The notes beneath the pieces were generated by a model, which saw nothing but the letters and a program-made list of their open reading frames with translations, ran no database searches and was not told the DNA's origin. A stretch of DNA of 43,205 nt, taken from CAYSLC01 sp964431545. GTDB lineage: Bacteria > Desulfobacterota > Desulfobacteria > Desulfobacterales > JAABSP01. The position numbers and the translations under genes were made by a program. Shown here piece after piece: positions 9,893 through 18,648 of this stretch. The DNA lies in assembly GCA_964431545.1 (NCBI GenBank), contig CAYSLC010000018.1, positions 1-43,205 on the forward strand, written 5' to 3'. Every line of letters begins with the position of its first letter. Position 1 is the first letter of the stretch.

Positions 9893-10490
9893 TTGCGGAG
9901 CAAAAACAAGCAGATGGACATTCAGCGGTACCTGAACAAATCGGATTTTGTTGAGCCGATTCATATTGAATATCGGGCAGCCCCTCATCAGATTGAACGC
10001 ATGTCCGCCAGAATCAAGGATATTTGGTCTGCGTACGGACAGAAAGAACCATACTGGTCCGTGATTACGTCCGNNNNNNNNNNNNNNNNNNNNNNNNNNN
10101 NNNNNNNNNNNNNNNNNNNNNNNNNNNNNNNNNNNNNNNNNNNNNNNNNNNNNNNNNNNNNNNNNNNNNNNNNGATATTTGGTCTGCGTACGGACAGAAA
10201 GAACCATACTGGTCCGTGATTACGTCCGTATGCTCTTGAACAAAGTGAAACCGGGAGGTGTTGCCTTTTTTCAGGTTCCCACCTACCGGAGAGACTATTC
10301 TTTTTCCACAGAGACGTATTTGAAGAACATACAGTATGACAAACATATCATGGAGATGCATGCCATCCCACAGCGCGGGGTTTTTGAAATCGCCATGGAA
10401 TGCGGATGCATGGTTCGAGAAGTGCGTGAAGACGGCTGGACCGGAGATCCCAATTTCATTTCCAATACATTCCTTGTTCAGCGGCCATGA
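9893..10490 (+). CDS. SAM-dependent methyltransferase, interrupted by assembly gap (possibly broken)
   Basis: Two pieces of one methyltransferase flank a run of 100 N. The left piece starts at TTG 9893, with GGAGG six bases upstream (TTG 9881 is an alternative), and includes EPIHIEYRAAPHQIERM and EPYWSVITS. The right piece includes LLNKVKPGGVAFFQVPTY, MEMHAIPQRGVFEIA and ISNTFLVQRP and stops at 10490. Both ends fit a family of polysaccharide-locus methyltransferases. The SAM-binding centre of that family, of the order of 100 residues, is absent and the two pieces are in different frames. Either the centre lies in the gap or the gene has suffered an internal deletion with frameshift. The stop overlaps the next gene by four bases. 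Function, if intact, would be methylation of a sugar or of the chain end. Confidence 0.6.
10019..10073 (+). repeat. left copy of exact 55-bp direct repeat flanking the gap
   Basis: The 55 bases immediately left of the N run are identical to the 55 bases immediately right of it (10174-10228). A length of exactly 55 is a common k-mer size in de Bruijn assemblers, so the repeat is most simply a shared contig-end k-mer rather than a biological repeat. In this copy the bases code in frame for DIWSAYGQKEPYWSVITS of the methyltransferase. Confidence 0.9.
10074..10173. other. assembly gap of 100 N
   Basis: This is a run of exactly 100 N, the conventional placeholder for a gap of unknown size. It falls inside the methyltransferase gene and is bordered on both sides by the same 55 bases, so the real distance may be zero (simple overlap), or positive with the missing catalytic centre in between. 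Window coordinates downstream of this point are therefore nominal. Confidence 0.98.
10174..10228 (+). repeat. right copy of exact 55-bp direct repeat flanking the gap
   Basis: This is identical to 10019-10073. On this side the coding frame that continues into the downstream half (VRDYVRMLLNKVKPGG) differs from the frame used on the left, where the same bases would read on to TSVCS and stop. Merging the two copies therefore yields a frameshifted gene, not an intact one. Confidence 0.9.
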
Positions 10491-11659
10491 AAATCGGTTT
10501 CGACGTCAGTCAGACGGGGAAAGGGAAAGCAGGATGCGGATACGTTGCCGATGCCATGATCCAGGCCCTGGTGGAGAAGGACCGCCGGACGATGTACATG
10601 CTGTATCCCTTTTTTGGAAGCGATTATCATGACCCGGATGCCCTTGCATCAACCCGGAGAATTGATCAGCCCAACGTGAGAACCGTTGCCGTCGCCAAGA
10701 GAGTGGGCGATGCAATGGATTTCTGGCAAAACTTTCCCGATGGGGGTGAAGATCGCCTCGGTGGACCGGACATCATTCATGCCAACAATTTCTATTGCCC
10801 CACATTCATTCGGCGTGCCCGCATTGTGTATACCCTCCACGACGTCTGTTTTTTGGAACATCCGGAATTCACGACCGAGGCCAATCGAAGGATCTGCTTC
10901 AACGGTGTATTCAACGCGGCCTTGTACGCTGATGTAATTCTGGCGGTTTCGGAAAGCACACGGCTTCGATTTCTCCATTTCTTTCCACATTTCCCTGGGA
11001 ACCGCATTCTCGTTATCCGGTTGGCCAGCCGATTTTCAGTATCTGGAAAAGGGCAAAGTCCCACCCCTTTACTTCCAAGAAACTTGAAGCATGGAAGCTT
11101 CTGGCTCTCTGTGGGAACCCTCGAGCCCAGGAAAAACATTCGGGGTCTTTTATCGGCATATGCACAGTTCCGGAAGGAATCCGGAAATCCTTTTCCCCTC
11201 GTCCTCGCCGGTGGAGACGGCTGGCTGGAAGGGGATTTGCCCTCCTATATCGAGGAATTGGGAATTTCCGAATCTGTTCAAATCCTAGGGTACGTTTCGG
11301 ATGTTGAGCTGAAACAGCTTTACCAATCCTGTTTCGCATTTCTATATCCGTCCTTTTACGAAGGATTTGGTTTGCCGGTCTTGGAGGCGATGAGTTTGGG
11401 CGCGCCGGTGATTACCTCGGACAGGACGAGTCTGCCGGAGGTGGCGGGCGACGCGGCCTTATACGTTGATCCCTTGGATCCCGAAAGTATTTCAATGGCT
11501 CTTTTTCAGCTTTCCCGGAACGAAGAACTTCGCAGATCTCTGTCAACTCGAGGATGCAAACGGGCTGAACGGTTTACTTGGGAGCGGACCGCCGAAGCGG
11601 TTTTCGATGCCTATCGAATGGTTTTAGAGTTGCCGAAATTGGGGAAGGCACAGAATTGA
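10487..11659 (+). CDS. GT4 glycosyltransferase
   Basis: This 390-aa protein has the GT-B fold of family 4. It starts MKIGFDVSQTGKGKAGCGY (a short variant of the glycine-rich acceptor loop), has IVYTLHDVCFLEHPEF and LAVSEST in the first domain, FWLSVGTLEPRKNIRGLLSAY at the start of the donor domain, and YPSFYEGFGLPVLEAMSLG with the E-x7-E signature of retaining enzymes. It is close in type to the proteins at 7313 and 15134. ATG 10487 overlaps the stop of the methyltransferase. A short remnant at 9798 matches its N-terminus. The product probably extends the lipid-linked chain at the inner membrane's cytoplasmic face; the sugar is unknown. Confidence 0.88.
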   Translation: MKIGFDVSQTGKGKAGCGYVADAMIQALVEKDRRTMYMLYPFFGSDYHDPDALASTRRIDQPNVRTVAVAKRVGDAMDFWQNFPDGGEDRLGGPDIIHANNFYCPTFIRRARIVYTLHDVCFLEHPEFTTEANRRICFNGVFNAALYADVILAVSESTRLRFLHFFPHFPGNRILVIRLASRFSVSGKGQSPTPLLPRNLKHGSFWLSVGTLEPRKNIRGLLSAYAQFRKESGNPFPLVLAGGDGWLEGDLPSYIEELGISESVQILGYVSDVELKQLYQSCFAFLYPSFYEGFGLPVLEAMSLGAPVITSDRTSLPEVAGDAALYVDPLDPESISMALFQLSRNEELRRSLSTRGCKRAERFTWERTAEAVFDAYRMVLELPKLGKAQN

Positions 11660-11699
11660 ACAGAGTTAAAAACACATTCCTGAATACCACTGACTCGCG

Positions 11700-12674
11700 A
11701 TGCACAGCCCTAGCCGAGGGAACTTGACCGTGAAGCTTTCGATCGTGGTTCCCTGCTACAATGAAGCGGAAAATATTCCCATCCTTTATCAAGAATTGGT
11801 CCATGTATTGATCGGAATGCAGTGCGACTATGAAATCCTTTTCATCGATGACGGCAGTATCGATGCCTCCATTTCGGTTTTGAAGAAGATCTCCCGAAAA
11901 GATCCATCTGTTCATATTGTCGAATTGTCGAGAAATTTTGGCCATCAGGCCGCCATCTGCGCCGGACTGGATTGCGCAGCCGGAGACGCGGTCATTACCA
12001 TGGATGCCGATCTCCAGCATCCGCCGGATCTGATCCCGGAAATGGTGAAACAATGGAATGAAGGCTATGATATCGTCTATACCATCCGGCGGGATCCTCC
12101 GGATCTGGCGCCGTTGAAACGGTGGACCTCCAGGGTGTTTTACTGGCTGATAAACATGGTCGTTCAAGAGAAAATCCCGAAAAATGCCGCCGATTTCAGG
12201 TTGCTCGACCGGAAAGTGGTGGAAGAATTTCGACGGCTTCCGGAACGCACGAAATTTATTCGGGGCCTGGTAAGCTGGATCGGTTTTCGACAGTACGCGA
12301 TGACCTATGAGGCCGCAAAGAGAAACGCGGGCACCACAAAGTATAACTTCCTGAAAATGGTCCGGTTCGCACTGGACGGGATCACCTCTTTTTCCGCATT
12401 TCCCCTTCATATTGCAACATTTGCCGGTCTCGTCATCTCCTTTCTAAGCTTCTTCTATCTCCTGTACGTCGTGGGAATCAAGCTGTTTACAGCCGATGCG
12501 GTCCCCGGCTGGGCATCGGTAACAGTGGCCGTCCTTTTTCTCGGTGGTGTTCAGTTAATCTGCCTCGGAATTATCGGAGGGTACCTGAATCGAGTCTATA
12601 TTGAGGTAAAAAATCGGCCTGTTTATGTCATTCGATCAACACATGGAAAATATACGAGAGTCAGGAAAGACTGA
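11700..12674 (+). CDS. GT2 polyprenyl-phosphate glycosyltransferase (DPM1/GtrB-like)
   Basis: This protein of up to 324 aa probably loads a sugar onto undecaprenyl phosphate. The GT-A domain shows LSIVVPCYNEAENIP, ILFIDDGSIDAS and ITMDADLQHPPDLIPEM (the DAD metal site), plus the ELSRNFGHQAAICAGLD segment typical of the DPM1/GtrB/ArnC group. After about residue 225 come two hydrophobic segments (ATFAGLVISFLSFFYLLYVV and VTVAVLFLGGVQLICLGIIG) and the usual NRPVYVIR end. ATG 11700 gives the longest form; TTG 11724 or GTG 11730, just after GAGGGA, may be the true start. The product would feed a GT-C enzyme such as the membrane protein encoded next, which is an inference from adjacency. Confidence 0.88.
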   Translation: MHSPSRGNLTVKLSIVVPCYNEAENIPILYQELVHVLIGMQCDYEILFIDDGSIDASISVLKKISRKDPSVHIVELSRNFGHQAAICAGLDCAAGDAVITMDADLQHPPDLIPEMVKQWNEGYDIVYTIRRDPPDLAPLKRWTSRVFYWLINMVVQEKIPKNAADFRLLDRKVVEEFRRLPERTKFIRGLVSWIGFRQYAMTYEAAKRNAGTTKYNFLKMVRFALDGITSFSAFPLHIATFAGLVISFLSFFYLLYVVGIKLFTADAVPGWASVTVAVLFLGGVQLICLGIIGGYLNRVYIEVKNRPVYVIRSTHGKYTRVRKD

Positions 12675-12677
12675 CGG

Positions 12678-15095
12678 GTGGGTTCCGAATATATTCAAAA
12701 AAGAGCTTTATGGGTTGTCATCGGCCTCTGGGCGATCACGATCCTGCCATCCGTGCTTTTTCCGTATTGGGCGTTTATGGATGATCCCGGGGTACTATAT
12801 CAGGGGTCTCTGGGTCTCAGTTATCCATATAATTATCTGCCTAATCCGCATAATGGCAGGTACTGCCCAGCATATCACCTTTACTACTCATTGATATATC
12901 TTTTTGCGGGTTATTCTCTTCCCGCTTATTATCTTATGCAATCCTTGATAATATTGGGAGTTCTCCTCATCATTTTCAATCTGGCTTATCGTTTATCCGG
13001 GACGCGATGGGCCGGACTGTCTGCCTCGATCCTTTTTTTGACCTCGTCACCCGTCGCGGAGAACGCCTATACCCTGGGGAAGCCCGAATCTAGAGTGACC
13101 TTGTTGATGATGGCTGCTTTCGGGCTTTTTTTTCATCAACTCAATAGAAGAAACTTGACGGCCATAGATTGGATTTCCTGGGCGGCGATCCCGATACTGA
13201 TCCTGACTGCCATGTTGACGAAGGAGACCAGTATGGTCGTTCTCGTTTTCGGCCTGTCGGGAACTGCGCTGACCCTAATCTGGGGGCGGGAAGTCTTCGG
13301 CCATGGAGAACGGATGATCAGGTGGGTCTGTTTTCTGATCTGCGCTGTTTTTGTGATCGGCGGCGCACGCATCTTGTATTTTTCCTTACTGCCGGAGAGC
13401 GCGGTCAGAGCATATACCAAATATCCAATTACGGCGTCTTTGATATGGGATAATTTTCGATTCTATCTTCTCCAGATTCCAGACGTGCTATTGCTGGTAT
13501 TGTGCAGTATTACCGCCTGCCTTATAGCACTTCGTCAGGGAAGCTCAACACCCGCTAAGCAAAATTTGGTCTTCTCGATCGCCCTTTGCCTGACCGGACT
13601 GGCCTATTTGTCAGGTATGTTGCTTTGGCGCTGGCCATTGAGCTATTATTTGCTTGTTCCGGCGGCGATACTGTCTCTGGCGTTTTCCTCGCTCGCCTTT
13701 CAGGTCATGCCGATAACGCGATTCCGGAAAGTCATATGGGTCATGGCCGGTATAATTCTTCTTTCCCGATTTTATACAGTTCCGTACGGGATCTACGTTG
13801 CTCGTGCCCAGAAATCCGTGGACCGAACGTTTACGGAACTGATGGCGGCCTATGCGGACAGGGCGGAACCCGGTCAGCGGCTTTTGGTGGAGGATTGGCC
13901 TTTTTTCGTCGAACCCGTAGGGAAATCGAACCGGCTGTTAACCTCCATCTGGCACAAGGAGGATTTGCTGGTGGAAGGTGTCCGGGACTTGTTGGATAAT
14001 GAGGTGCCTTCCCCGGAGACGCTGAATCTCTATAACTATGATAAGGTACCGGATCCGGACACGCGATATCCCGAAATCGGAGATTTCGTCGCTCGATTCA
14101 CCGGACAACGTGAGGTGCCCTGGATGGTGCGGGGAGTCAGTCCGTATCGGGTGGCGAGTGGCGAGTCTTCTTTTCGTGATATGGGAGCGATCCTTGCACG
14201 GCTGGAATCGAAAAACTACCAGTGGTGGGGCTTGCACTGTTCGCTGCCGCGGCCGGTCCCCCAGCTGTACCGATTTTCGGCCGGATACCAGCTTTATCGG
14301 GTGATTGAACCGCCATGGCTCTTCTGGGAAGGTCGGTGGGCGGACGGATGGATCGGAAAGGAAGCGTTCTGCCGGATTCGTATGAAAGAACCGGCGGTCC
14401 CTCTGGTGCTGAGCGGAACAGCGCCTCCCGCTGTCATACCGTCTACTATGCAGATCTTCCACGAAGGGGTCTCTTTGGGAAATCACATGCTGGATGAACC
14501 AGGAGCGTTTTCTATCCCGATCATTCTCGAACGCCACGGAGAAACCGATCCGAAAATCCGATTTCAGATCGATCGAACCTTTGTGCCACTGGAAATGGGG
14601 GGCGGCAGGGACGATCGTCGTCTGGGAGTCATCCTTCAACTTGATCAGGCTCCGGAAGTGAGATGGTCCGGCCGGTGGCATGACGGTTGGATGGGGAAAG
14701 AAAGCACAACCCAGGTTTTCTGGTCAGGTGAGGGAAAATTGACAGTCGGCTTTTCCGGTGTTGTGGCTTCCGCGGCATCGCCCCAGGTGCTTCACCTTTC
14801 TGTTGAGGGGCGGATGGATGTATTGGTATACGAGTTGCCCACAGGCCCATTTGAGTTTACGGCAACCCTAGAGCCCGCTGCGGGGCCCCCCAGATATATT
14901 CCGATTACACTGCGGGCCGGGAGAACGTTCAACCCGAAGGCCATGGGAGAGAACGAGGACATTCGGGATCTTTCACTTCGCATTTCAGCAATACGGATCC
15001 CTCGGGAGGCCGGGTTGGGGAAGATTACCGATCGAGAGCCGCGCATGTCGGGCCTTCGTAGGGCGCCAACGGGAGCGAAGCAGGGCTCCAGGTAG
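12678..15095 (+). CDS. polytopic membrane protein (possible GT-C transferase) with duplicated C-terminal module
   Basis: This 805-aa protein is not assigned to a named family with confidence. Residues 1 to about 375 carry roughly ten hydrophobic segments. An acidic pair after the first one (AFMDDPGVLY, 32-41) sits where GT-C/PMT-type transferases have their catalytic D-D/E. The neighbour at 11700 makes the type of lipid-linked donor such enzymes use. Residues about 380-545 are soluble. Two copies of one module follow: residues 549-655 (starting FWEGRWADGWIGKEAF) and 662-775 (starting RWSGRWHDGWMGKEST). Each ends with a RTF-P-MG-D-R-L pattern, and the module also occurs in the GT4 protein at 7313. 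The start is GTG 12678, three bases after the preceding stop. Sugar transfer or glycan handling on the periplasmic side is an inference. Confidence 0.68.
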   Translation: MGSEYIQKRALWVVIGLWAITILPSVLFPYWAFMDDPGVLYQGSLGLSYPYNYLPNPHNGRYCPAYHLYYSLIYLFAGYSLPAYYLMQSLIILGVLLIIFNLAYRLSGTRWAGLSASILFLTSSPVAENAYTLGKPESRVTLLMMAAFGLFFHQLNRRNLTAIDWISWAAIPILILTAMLTKETSMVVLVFGLSGTALTLIWGREVFGHGERMIRWVCFLICAVFVIGGARILYFSLLPESAVRAYTKYPITASLIWDNFRFYLLQIPDVLLLVLCSITACLIALRQGSSTPAKQNLVFSIALCLTGLAYLSGMLLWRWPLSYYLLVPAAILSLAFSSLAFQVMPITRFRKVIWVMAGIILLSRFYTVPYGIYVARAQKSVDRTFTELMAAYADRAEPGQRLLVEDWPFFVEPVGKSNRLLTSIWHKEDLLVEGVRDLLDNEVPSPETLNLYNYDKVPDPDTRYPEIGDFVARFTGQREVPWMVRGVSPYRVASGESSFRDMGAILARLESKNYQWWGLHCSLPRPVPQLYRFSAGYQLYRVIEPPWLFWEGRWADGWIGKEAFCRIRMKEPAVPLVLSGTAPPAVIPSTMQIFHEGVSLGNHMLDEPGAFSIPIILERHGETDPKIRFQIDRTFVPLEMGGGRDDRRLGVILQLDQAPEVRWSGRWHDGWMGKESTTQVFWSGEGKLTVGFSGVVASAASPQVLHLSVEGRMDVLVYELPTGPFEFTATLEPAAGPPRYIPITLRAGRTFNPKAMGENEDIRDLSLRISAIRIPREAGLGKITDREPRMSGLRRAPTGAKQGSR

Positions 15096-15133
15096 CCGTT
15101 TTGCCATCGACATGCCGGCAGTTCGCATACGCA

Positions 15134-16261
15134 ATGCCCACACAGGTTCGAATCGGTATCGACGCACGCCCGTTAAGCGATCAGCTTTGTGGGATCGGAC
15201 ATTACCTGAAAAACCTGTTAGACCGGTTGAAATCGATCGATACTTTCAATCAGTATTATCTGTTTTCCAACAGGAGAATCGATTATGATACGGACGCTTC
15301 TTTATCATGGCATAAGATAGAAGACAGGTTCGAGCGTAAATTACTGGGCACGATATGGAGCCAAACCGTATTTCCGATACGGATCAAAAAACTGAACATT
15401 GATCTTTTATGGTCGCCAAGGCATCATCTGCCCCTGATTCGATCCTCCAGGATCAAAACGGTCCTAACCATACACGACCTCGTTCATCGTCTCTATCCGG
15501 AAACCATGTCCCTCCCGAATCTGATGGTCGAGAAGACGCTTATGAACCGCTCGATCCGAAGAGCGGATCGGATCGTCGCCGTTTCCCATTCGACCGCCTC
15601 TGATCTTATGAAATGTCATCCGCGTTGCCGGGGAAAGACGCGGGTTGTCCACAATGGGACACCTCCCTGGACGGAAGATGCGGCCGGAAAAGATGATCCC
15701 GCATCTCCAAAGACCTCGCAAAGGTATTTCCTTTTTGTTGGAACAATCGAGCCCAGAAAGAATCTGTACCGGCTTCTTCGGGCATATGAACAAGCAAATT
15801 TTTCCAGCCCTGATTGCCACTTGATGATCGTCGGCGGAAAAGGGTGGAAGAATCATGCGTTGAGGAAAAGGCTGGAAGAGCATCCGTTAAAAAACAGGAT
15901 TCATTTGACGGGGTACCTGCCGAGATCCCATTTGAAAGCGGTGTACCAGCGCGCGATCTGCCTTGTATTTCCCTCTATATATGAAGGATTTGGACTTCCG
16001 ATACTGGAGGCGATGAAGTGTGGAACGCCGGTAATCACCTCCAATGTCTCCTCAATGCCGGAGGTGGCCGGAGATGCCGCATTATTGGTAGATCCCTACG
16101 ATACAGATCAATTGGCGAGGAACATGATCCGATTGTCAAGAGACGATCGACTGAGAAAAGAGCTGATTGGAAAGGGGTATCGAAGAGCGATGGACTTTTC
16201 ATGGGATCGTGCCGCCTGCGAGATGTTGAAAATTTTTGCGGAGATCGGTTCCGTTCCATGA
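15134..16261 (+). CDS. GT4 glycosyltransferase
   Basis: This protein of about 375 aa is a GT-B family 4 enzyme: VRIGIDARPLSDQLCGIGHY with the glycine loop, TVLTIHDLVHRLYPE and IVAVSHST in the acceptor domain, YFLFVGTIEPRKNLYRLLRA in the donor domain, and FPSIYEGFGLPILEAMKCG with E-x7-E. A SSMPEVAGDAALLVDPYD segment ends the sugar-nucleotide site. ATG 15134 is preferred because homologues begin just before the RIGIDAR strand; TTG 15101 would add 11 residues with no ribosome-binding site. The stop overlaps the next gene by four bases. AT content is visibly higher here than in the second half of the window. Confidence 0.87.
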   Translation: MPTQVRIGIDARPLSDQLCGIGHYLKNLLDRLKSIDTFNQYYLFSNRRIDYDTDASLSWHKIEDRFERKLLGTIWSQTVFPIRIKKLNIDLLWSPRHHLPLIRSSRIKTVLTIHDLVHRLYPETMSLPNLMVEKTLMNRSIRRADRIVAVSHSTASDLMKCHPRCRGKTRVVHNGTPPWTEDAAGKDDPASPKTSQRYFLFVGTIEPRKNLYRLLRAYEQANFSSPDCHLMIVGGKGWKNHALRKRLEEHPLKNRIHLTGYLPRSHLKAVYQRAICLVFPSIYEGFGLPILEAMKCGTPVITSNVSSMPEVAGDAALLVDPYDTDQLARNMIRLSRDDRLRKELIGKGYRRAMDFSWDRAACEMLKIFAEIGSVP

Positions 16262-17388
16262 GAGTTCTCCAGATTTACAAAGACTACTATCCGCCGGTGA
16301 TCGGTGGGATCGAGGGCCATATCAACTTACTTTCAAGTGAGTTGAAAACATTGGGTGTGGACGTTGAAGTGCTGGTGTCGAATACCAGCCGGCATATCGT
16401 GAGGGAAAAGGTCAACGGAATATCGGTTACCAAGGTACCCGAATACGGGAGACTGAATTCAGCTCCGATCAACTTCACGCTTCCTTTTTGGATGAAAGAG
16501 CTGGCGCGCAGGGCGGACATTCTACATTTTCATTTCCCCAATCCCACGGCGGAGATCGCATACTTGCTGACCGGTATGAAAAAGCCGTTCGTTGTTACCT
16601 ACCACAGCGACATCGTCCGGCAAGCCTTTTTAAAAAGAGCGTATCTTCCCTTTATGAACCGGTTTCTGCGAAGCGCCCACACCATTATCGCAACTTCCAG
16701 AAACTACTTAAGCAGTTCTAGAACGCTTCAGAAATTTATTTGTAAATGCAAAATTGTCCCATTGGGGATCGATGTGGAACGGTTTAACGGGTTTAGAAGC
16801 ATTGACCGGAATGTTCTAAATATCCGGAATAAGTTCGGTCCCTCCATTGTGCTGTTCGTGGGACGGCTGAGATATTATAAAGGTCTTCAGGTATTGATCG
16901 ATGCCATGAAGGATGTTGAAGGAAAACTTCTCATCATCGGTGATGGATGTCTTGAAAATAAAATGAAGCACCATGTAAAAAGCCGTCATTTGGAAGGAAA
17001 AATCGATTTTCTTGGAGCACTTTCCGACGCTGATGTGGCCGCGAATCTAAAGGCCTGTGATGTTTTCGTTCTTCCCTCGGTACAGCGGAGCGAGGCCTTC
17101 GGTGTCGCTCAAATCGAAGCCATGGCCTGTGGTAAACCGGTGATCAGCACGGAGCTTGGGACGGGAACATCCTTCGTAAATTGTCACAAACAGACAGGTA
17201 TTGTTGTGCCGCCAAACGATGCAAAATCGATGGCGACTGCCATCAACCTATTGTTAAGAGATCCCGAAAAGAGGGCCGCCTATGGTCAAGCTGGTCTCGA
17301 TCGAGTAAGAACATTCTTTACGAAAGAGAGCATGGTGCGCAAAATTTGCGCTGTCTACCAATCCGCCCTGGACGATGTACACATATAA
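16258..17388 (+). CDS. GT4 glycosyltransferase, last gene of the polysaccharide locus
   Basis: This 376-aa GT-B family 4 protein is of a different subgroup from its neighbours. It begins MRVLQIYKDYYPPVIGGIEG, the PPxxGGxE loop typical of PimB/WfgS-like enzymes. It continues with PFVVTYHSDIVRQ and IIATSRNY, then SIVLFVGRLRYYKGLQVLIDAM, and VQRSEAFGVAQIEAMACGKP with the catalytic E-x7-E. The ATG (16258) overlaps the preceding TGA; the frame is open far upstream inside the previous gene, but that extension is not conserved in character. The base composition (one line near 16.8 kb is 45% GC) differs sharply from the genes that follow. It probably adds one residue to the repeat unit or primer. Confidence 0.88.
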   Translation: MRVLQIYKDYYPPVIGGIEGHINLLSSELKTLGVDVEVLVSNTSRHIVREKVNGISVTKVPEYGRLNSAPINFTLPFWMKELARRADILHFHFPNPTAEIAYLLTGMKKPFVVTYHSDIVRQAFLKRAYLPFMNRFLRSAHTIIATSRNYLSSSRTLQKFICKCKIVPLGIDVERFNGFRSIDRNVLNIRNKFGPSIVLFVGRLRYYKGLQVLIDAMKDVEGKLLIIGDGCLENKMKHHVKSRHLEGKIDFLGALSDADVAANLKACDVFVLPSVQRSEAFGVAQIEAMACGKPVISTELGTGTSFVNCHKQTGIVVPPNDAKSMATAINLLLRDPEKRAAYGQAGLDRVRTFFTKESMVRKICAVYQSALDDVHI

Positions 17389-17420
17389 ACGGGGGAGCAG
17401 GATCGAAGGAATTCAAACCT

Positions 17421-18647
17421 ATGGGTGAAAATTCGAAAAATTCAACAGCATCCCTCTTGGGGGATCAAGGCGTGAAATTCATCGCCCCCGAAACCATCCA
17501 CATCTCCCAAGACATAGACCCAAACCGCATCTCCGGAAAAGACGTTATCATCCACCCCGGCTGCCGGATCAGCGGCAGCCGAACCCTGATCCATGACGGC
17601 GCGGTTCTCGGCGCCGAAGTCCCGGTGACGGTGGAAAACTGTCAAATCGGTCCCGGTGTACAGCTCAAGGGGGGGTATTTCAAGGACGCCGTCTTCCTCA
17701 AGGGGGCGAGCATGGGCTCCGGGGCCCATGTGCGGGAGGGGACCATCCTGGAGGAGGGGGCGTCGGGGGCCCATACGGTGGGGTTGAAGCAGACGATCCT
17801 TTTTCCCTTCGTCACCCTGGGCAGCCTGATCAACTTCTGTGACTGCCTCATGGCCGGCGGTACCAGCCGGAAGGACCACAGCGAGGTGGGCAGCTCCTAC
17901 ATCCACTTCAACTACACCCCCAACCAGGACAAAGCGACCCCTTCTTTGATGGGCGATGTCCCCCATGGGGTCATGCTCGATCAGCGGCCCATCTTTCTGG
18001 GCGGGCAGGGGGGGCTGGTGGGCCCCTGCCGGCTCGCCTTCGGCACGGTGGTGGCGGCGGGGACCATCCAGCGCAAGGACGAACTCCGGCCCGGACGGCT
18101 CCTGTTCGGCGGGGGAGGGCGGGGCGGCAGCGTTCCCTATACCCCGGGCGGATATTCGGGAGTCAACCGGATCCTCCGGAACAACCTGTTCTACATTGCC
18201 AATCTCCGGGCCCTGATGGCCTGGTACACCCACATCCGGACCCTGTTTGTGGGTCCCGATCTCCCGGAGCCCCTGTTCATCGCCCTGAAGGAGACCCTGG
18301 ACCGCACGATCGAGGAGCGGATCAAGCGGCTCAAGGCCTTCGTCTTCGCCATGGAGGAGGGCGGTCCGGCCGATCTATCGGATCGATGGCCCGCCCTGGA
18401 GGCGCGGCTCCGGGAGGATCCGTCCGGACCCGGAGTCGATGACCTCCGGGACCCTTTCCTGGAAACCGCAAACGGCGCCGCCGCGGAATTCGGAAAGGCG
18501 TACGTTCCGGCGATTCAATCCCTGGAGGGCGACCGGGCCGCGTCGGGGTCCCGATGGCTCCAGGCCGTGGTCGATCGGGTCGTCTCCGCCTGCGGGGATT
18601 TACTTCCCGACCTTGATGATCCATCCGGGAAGGGTAAAGGAGCCTGA
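17421..18647 (+). CDS. GlmU-like left-handed beta-helix protein without nucleotidyltransferase domain
   Basis: This 408-aa protein is made mainly of hexapeptide-like repeats (IGPGVQLKGGYFKDAVFLKG, MGSGAHVREGTILEEGASG). A strongly conserved core follows, with TILFPFVTLGSLINFCDCLM, GGTSRKDHSEVGSSYIHFNY and PIFLGGQGGLVGPCRLAFGT, as in the C-terminal acetyltransferase half of GlmU. The N-terminal pyrophosphorylase part is absent. Residues from about 270 on are helical and specific to this family. Homologues are often named UDP-GlcNAc pyrophosphorylase-like, but no uridylyl-transfer site is visible. ATG 17421 has GAAGGA about 10 bases upstream; the frame is open further upstream inside the previous gene. 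One base separates it from glmM, so it is probably a partner in UDP-GlcNAc synthesis or its control. Confidence 0.72.
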   Translation: MGENSKNSTASLLGDQGVKFIAPETIHISQDIDPNRISGKDVIIHPGCRISGSRTLIHDGAVLGAEVPVTVENCQIGPGVQLKGGYFKDAVFLKGASMGSGAHVREGTILEEGASGAHTVGLKQTILFPFVTLGSLINFCDCLMAGGTSRKDHSEVGSSYIHFNYTPNQDKATPSLMGDVPHGVMLDQRPIFLGGQGGLVGPCRLAFGTVVAAGTIQRKDELRPGRLLFGGGGRGGSVPYTPGGYSGVNRILRNNLFYIANLRALMAWYTHIRTLFVGPDLPEPLFIALKETLDRTIEERIKRLKAFVFAMEEGGPADLSDRWPALEARLREDPSGPGVDDLRDPFLETANGAAAEFGKAYVPAIQSLEGDRAASGSRWLQAVVDRVVSACGDLLPDLDDPSGKGKGA

Positions 18648-18648
18648 C

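Noticed and set aside
10019..10228. The 55-bp repeat as a mobile-element target duplication or att-like site.
   Set aside because: Its length equals a standard assembly k-mer, it abuts a 100-N placeholder exactly on both sides, and no transposase or integrase is present.
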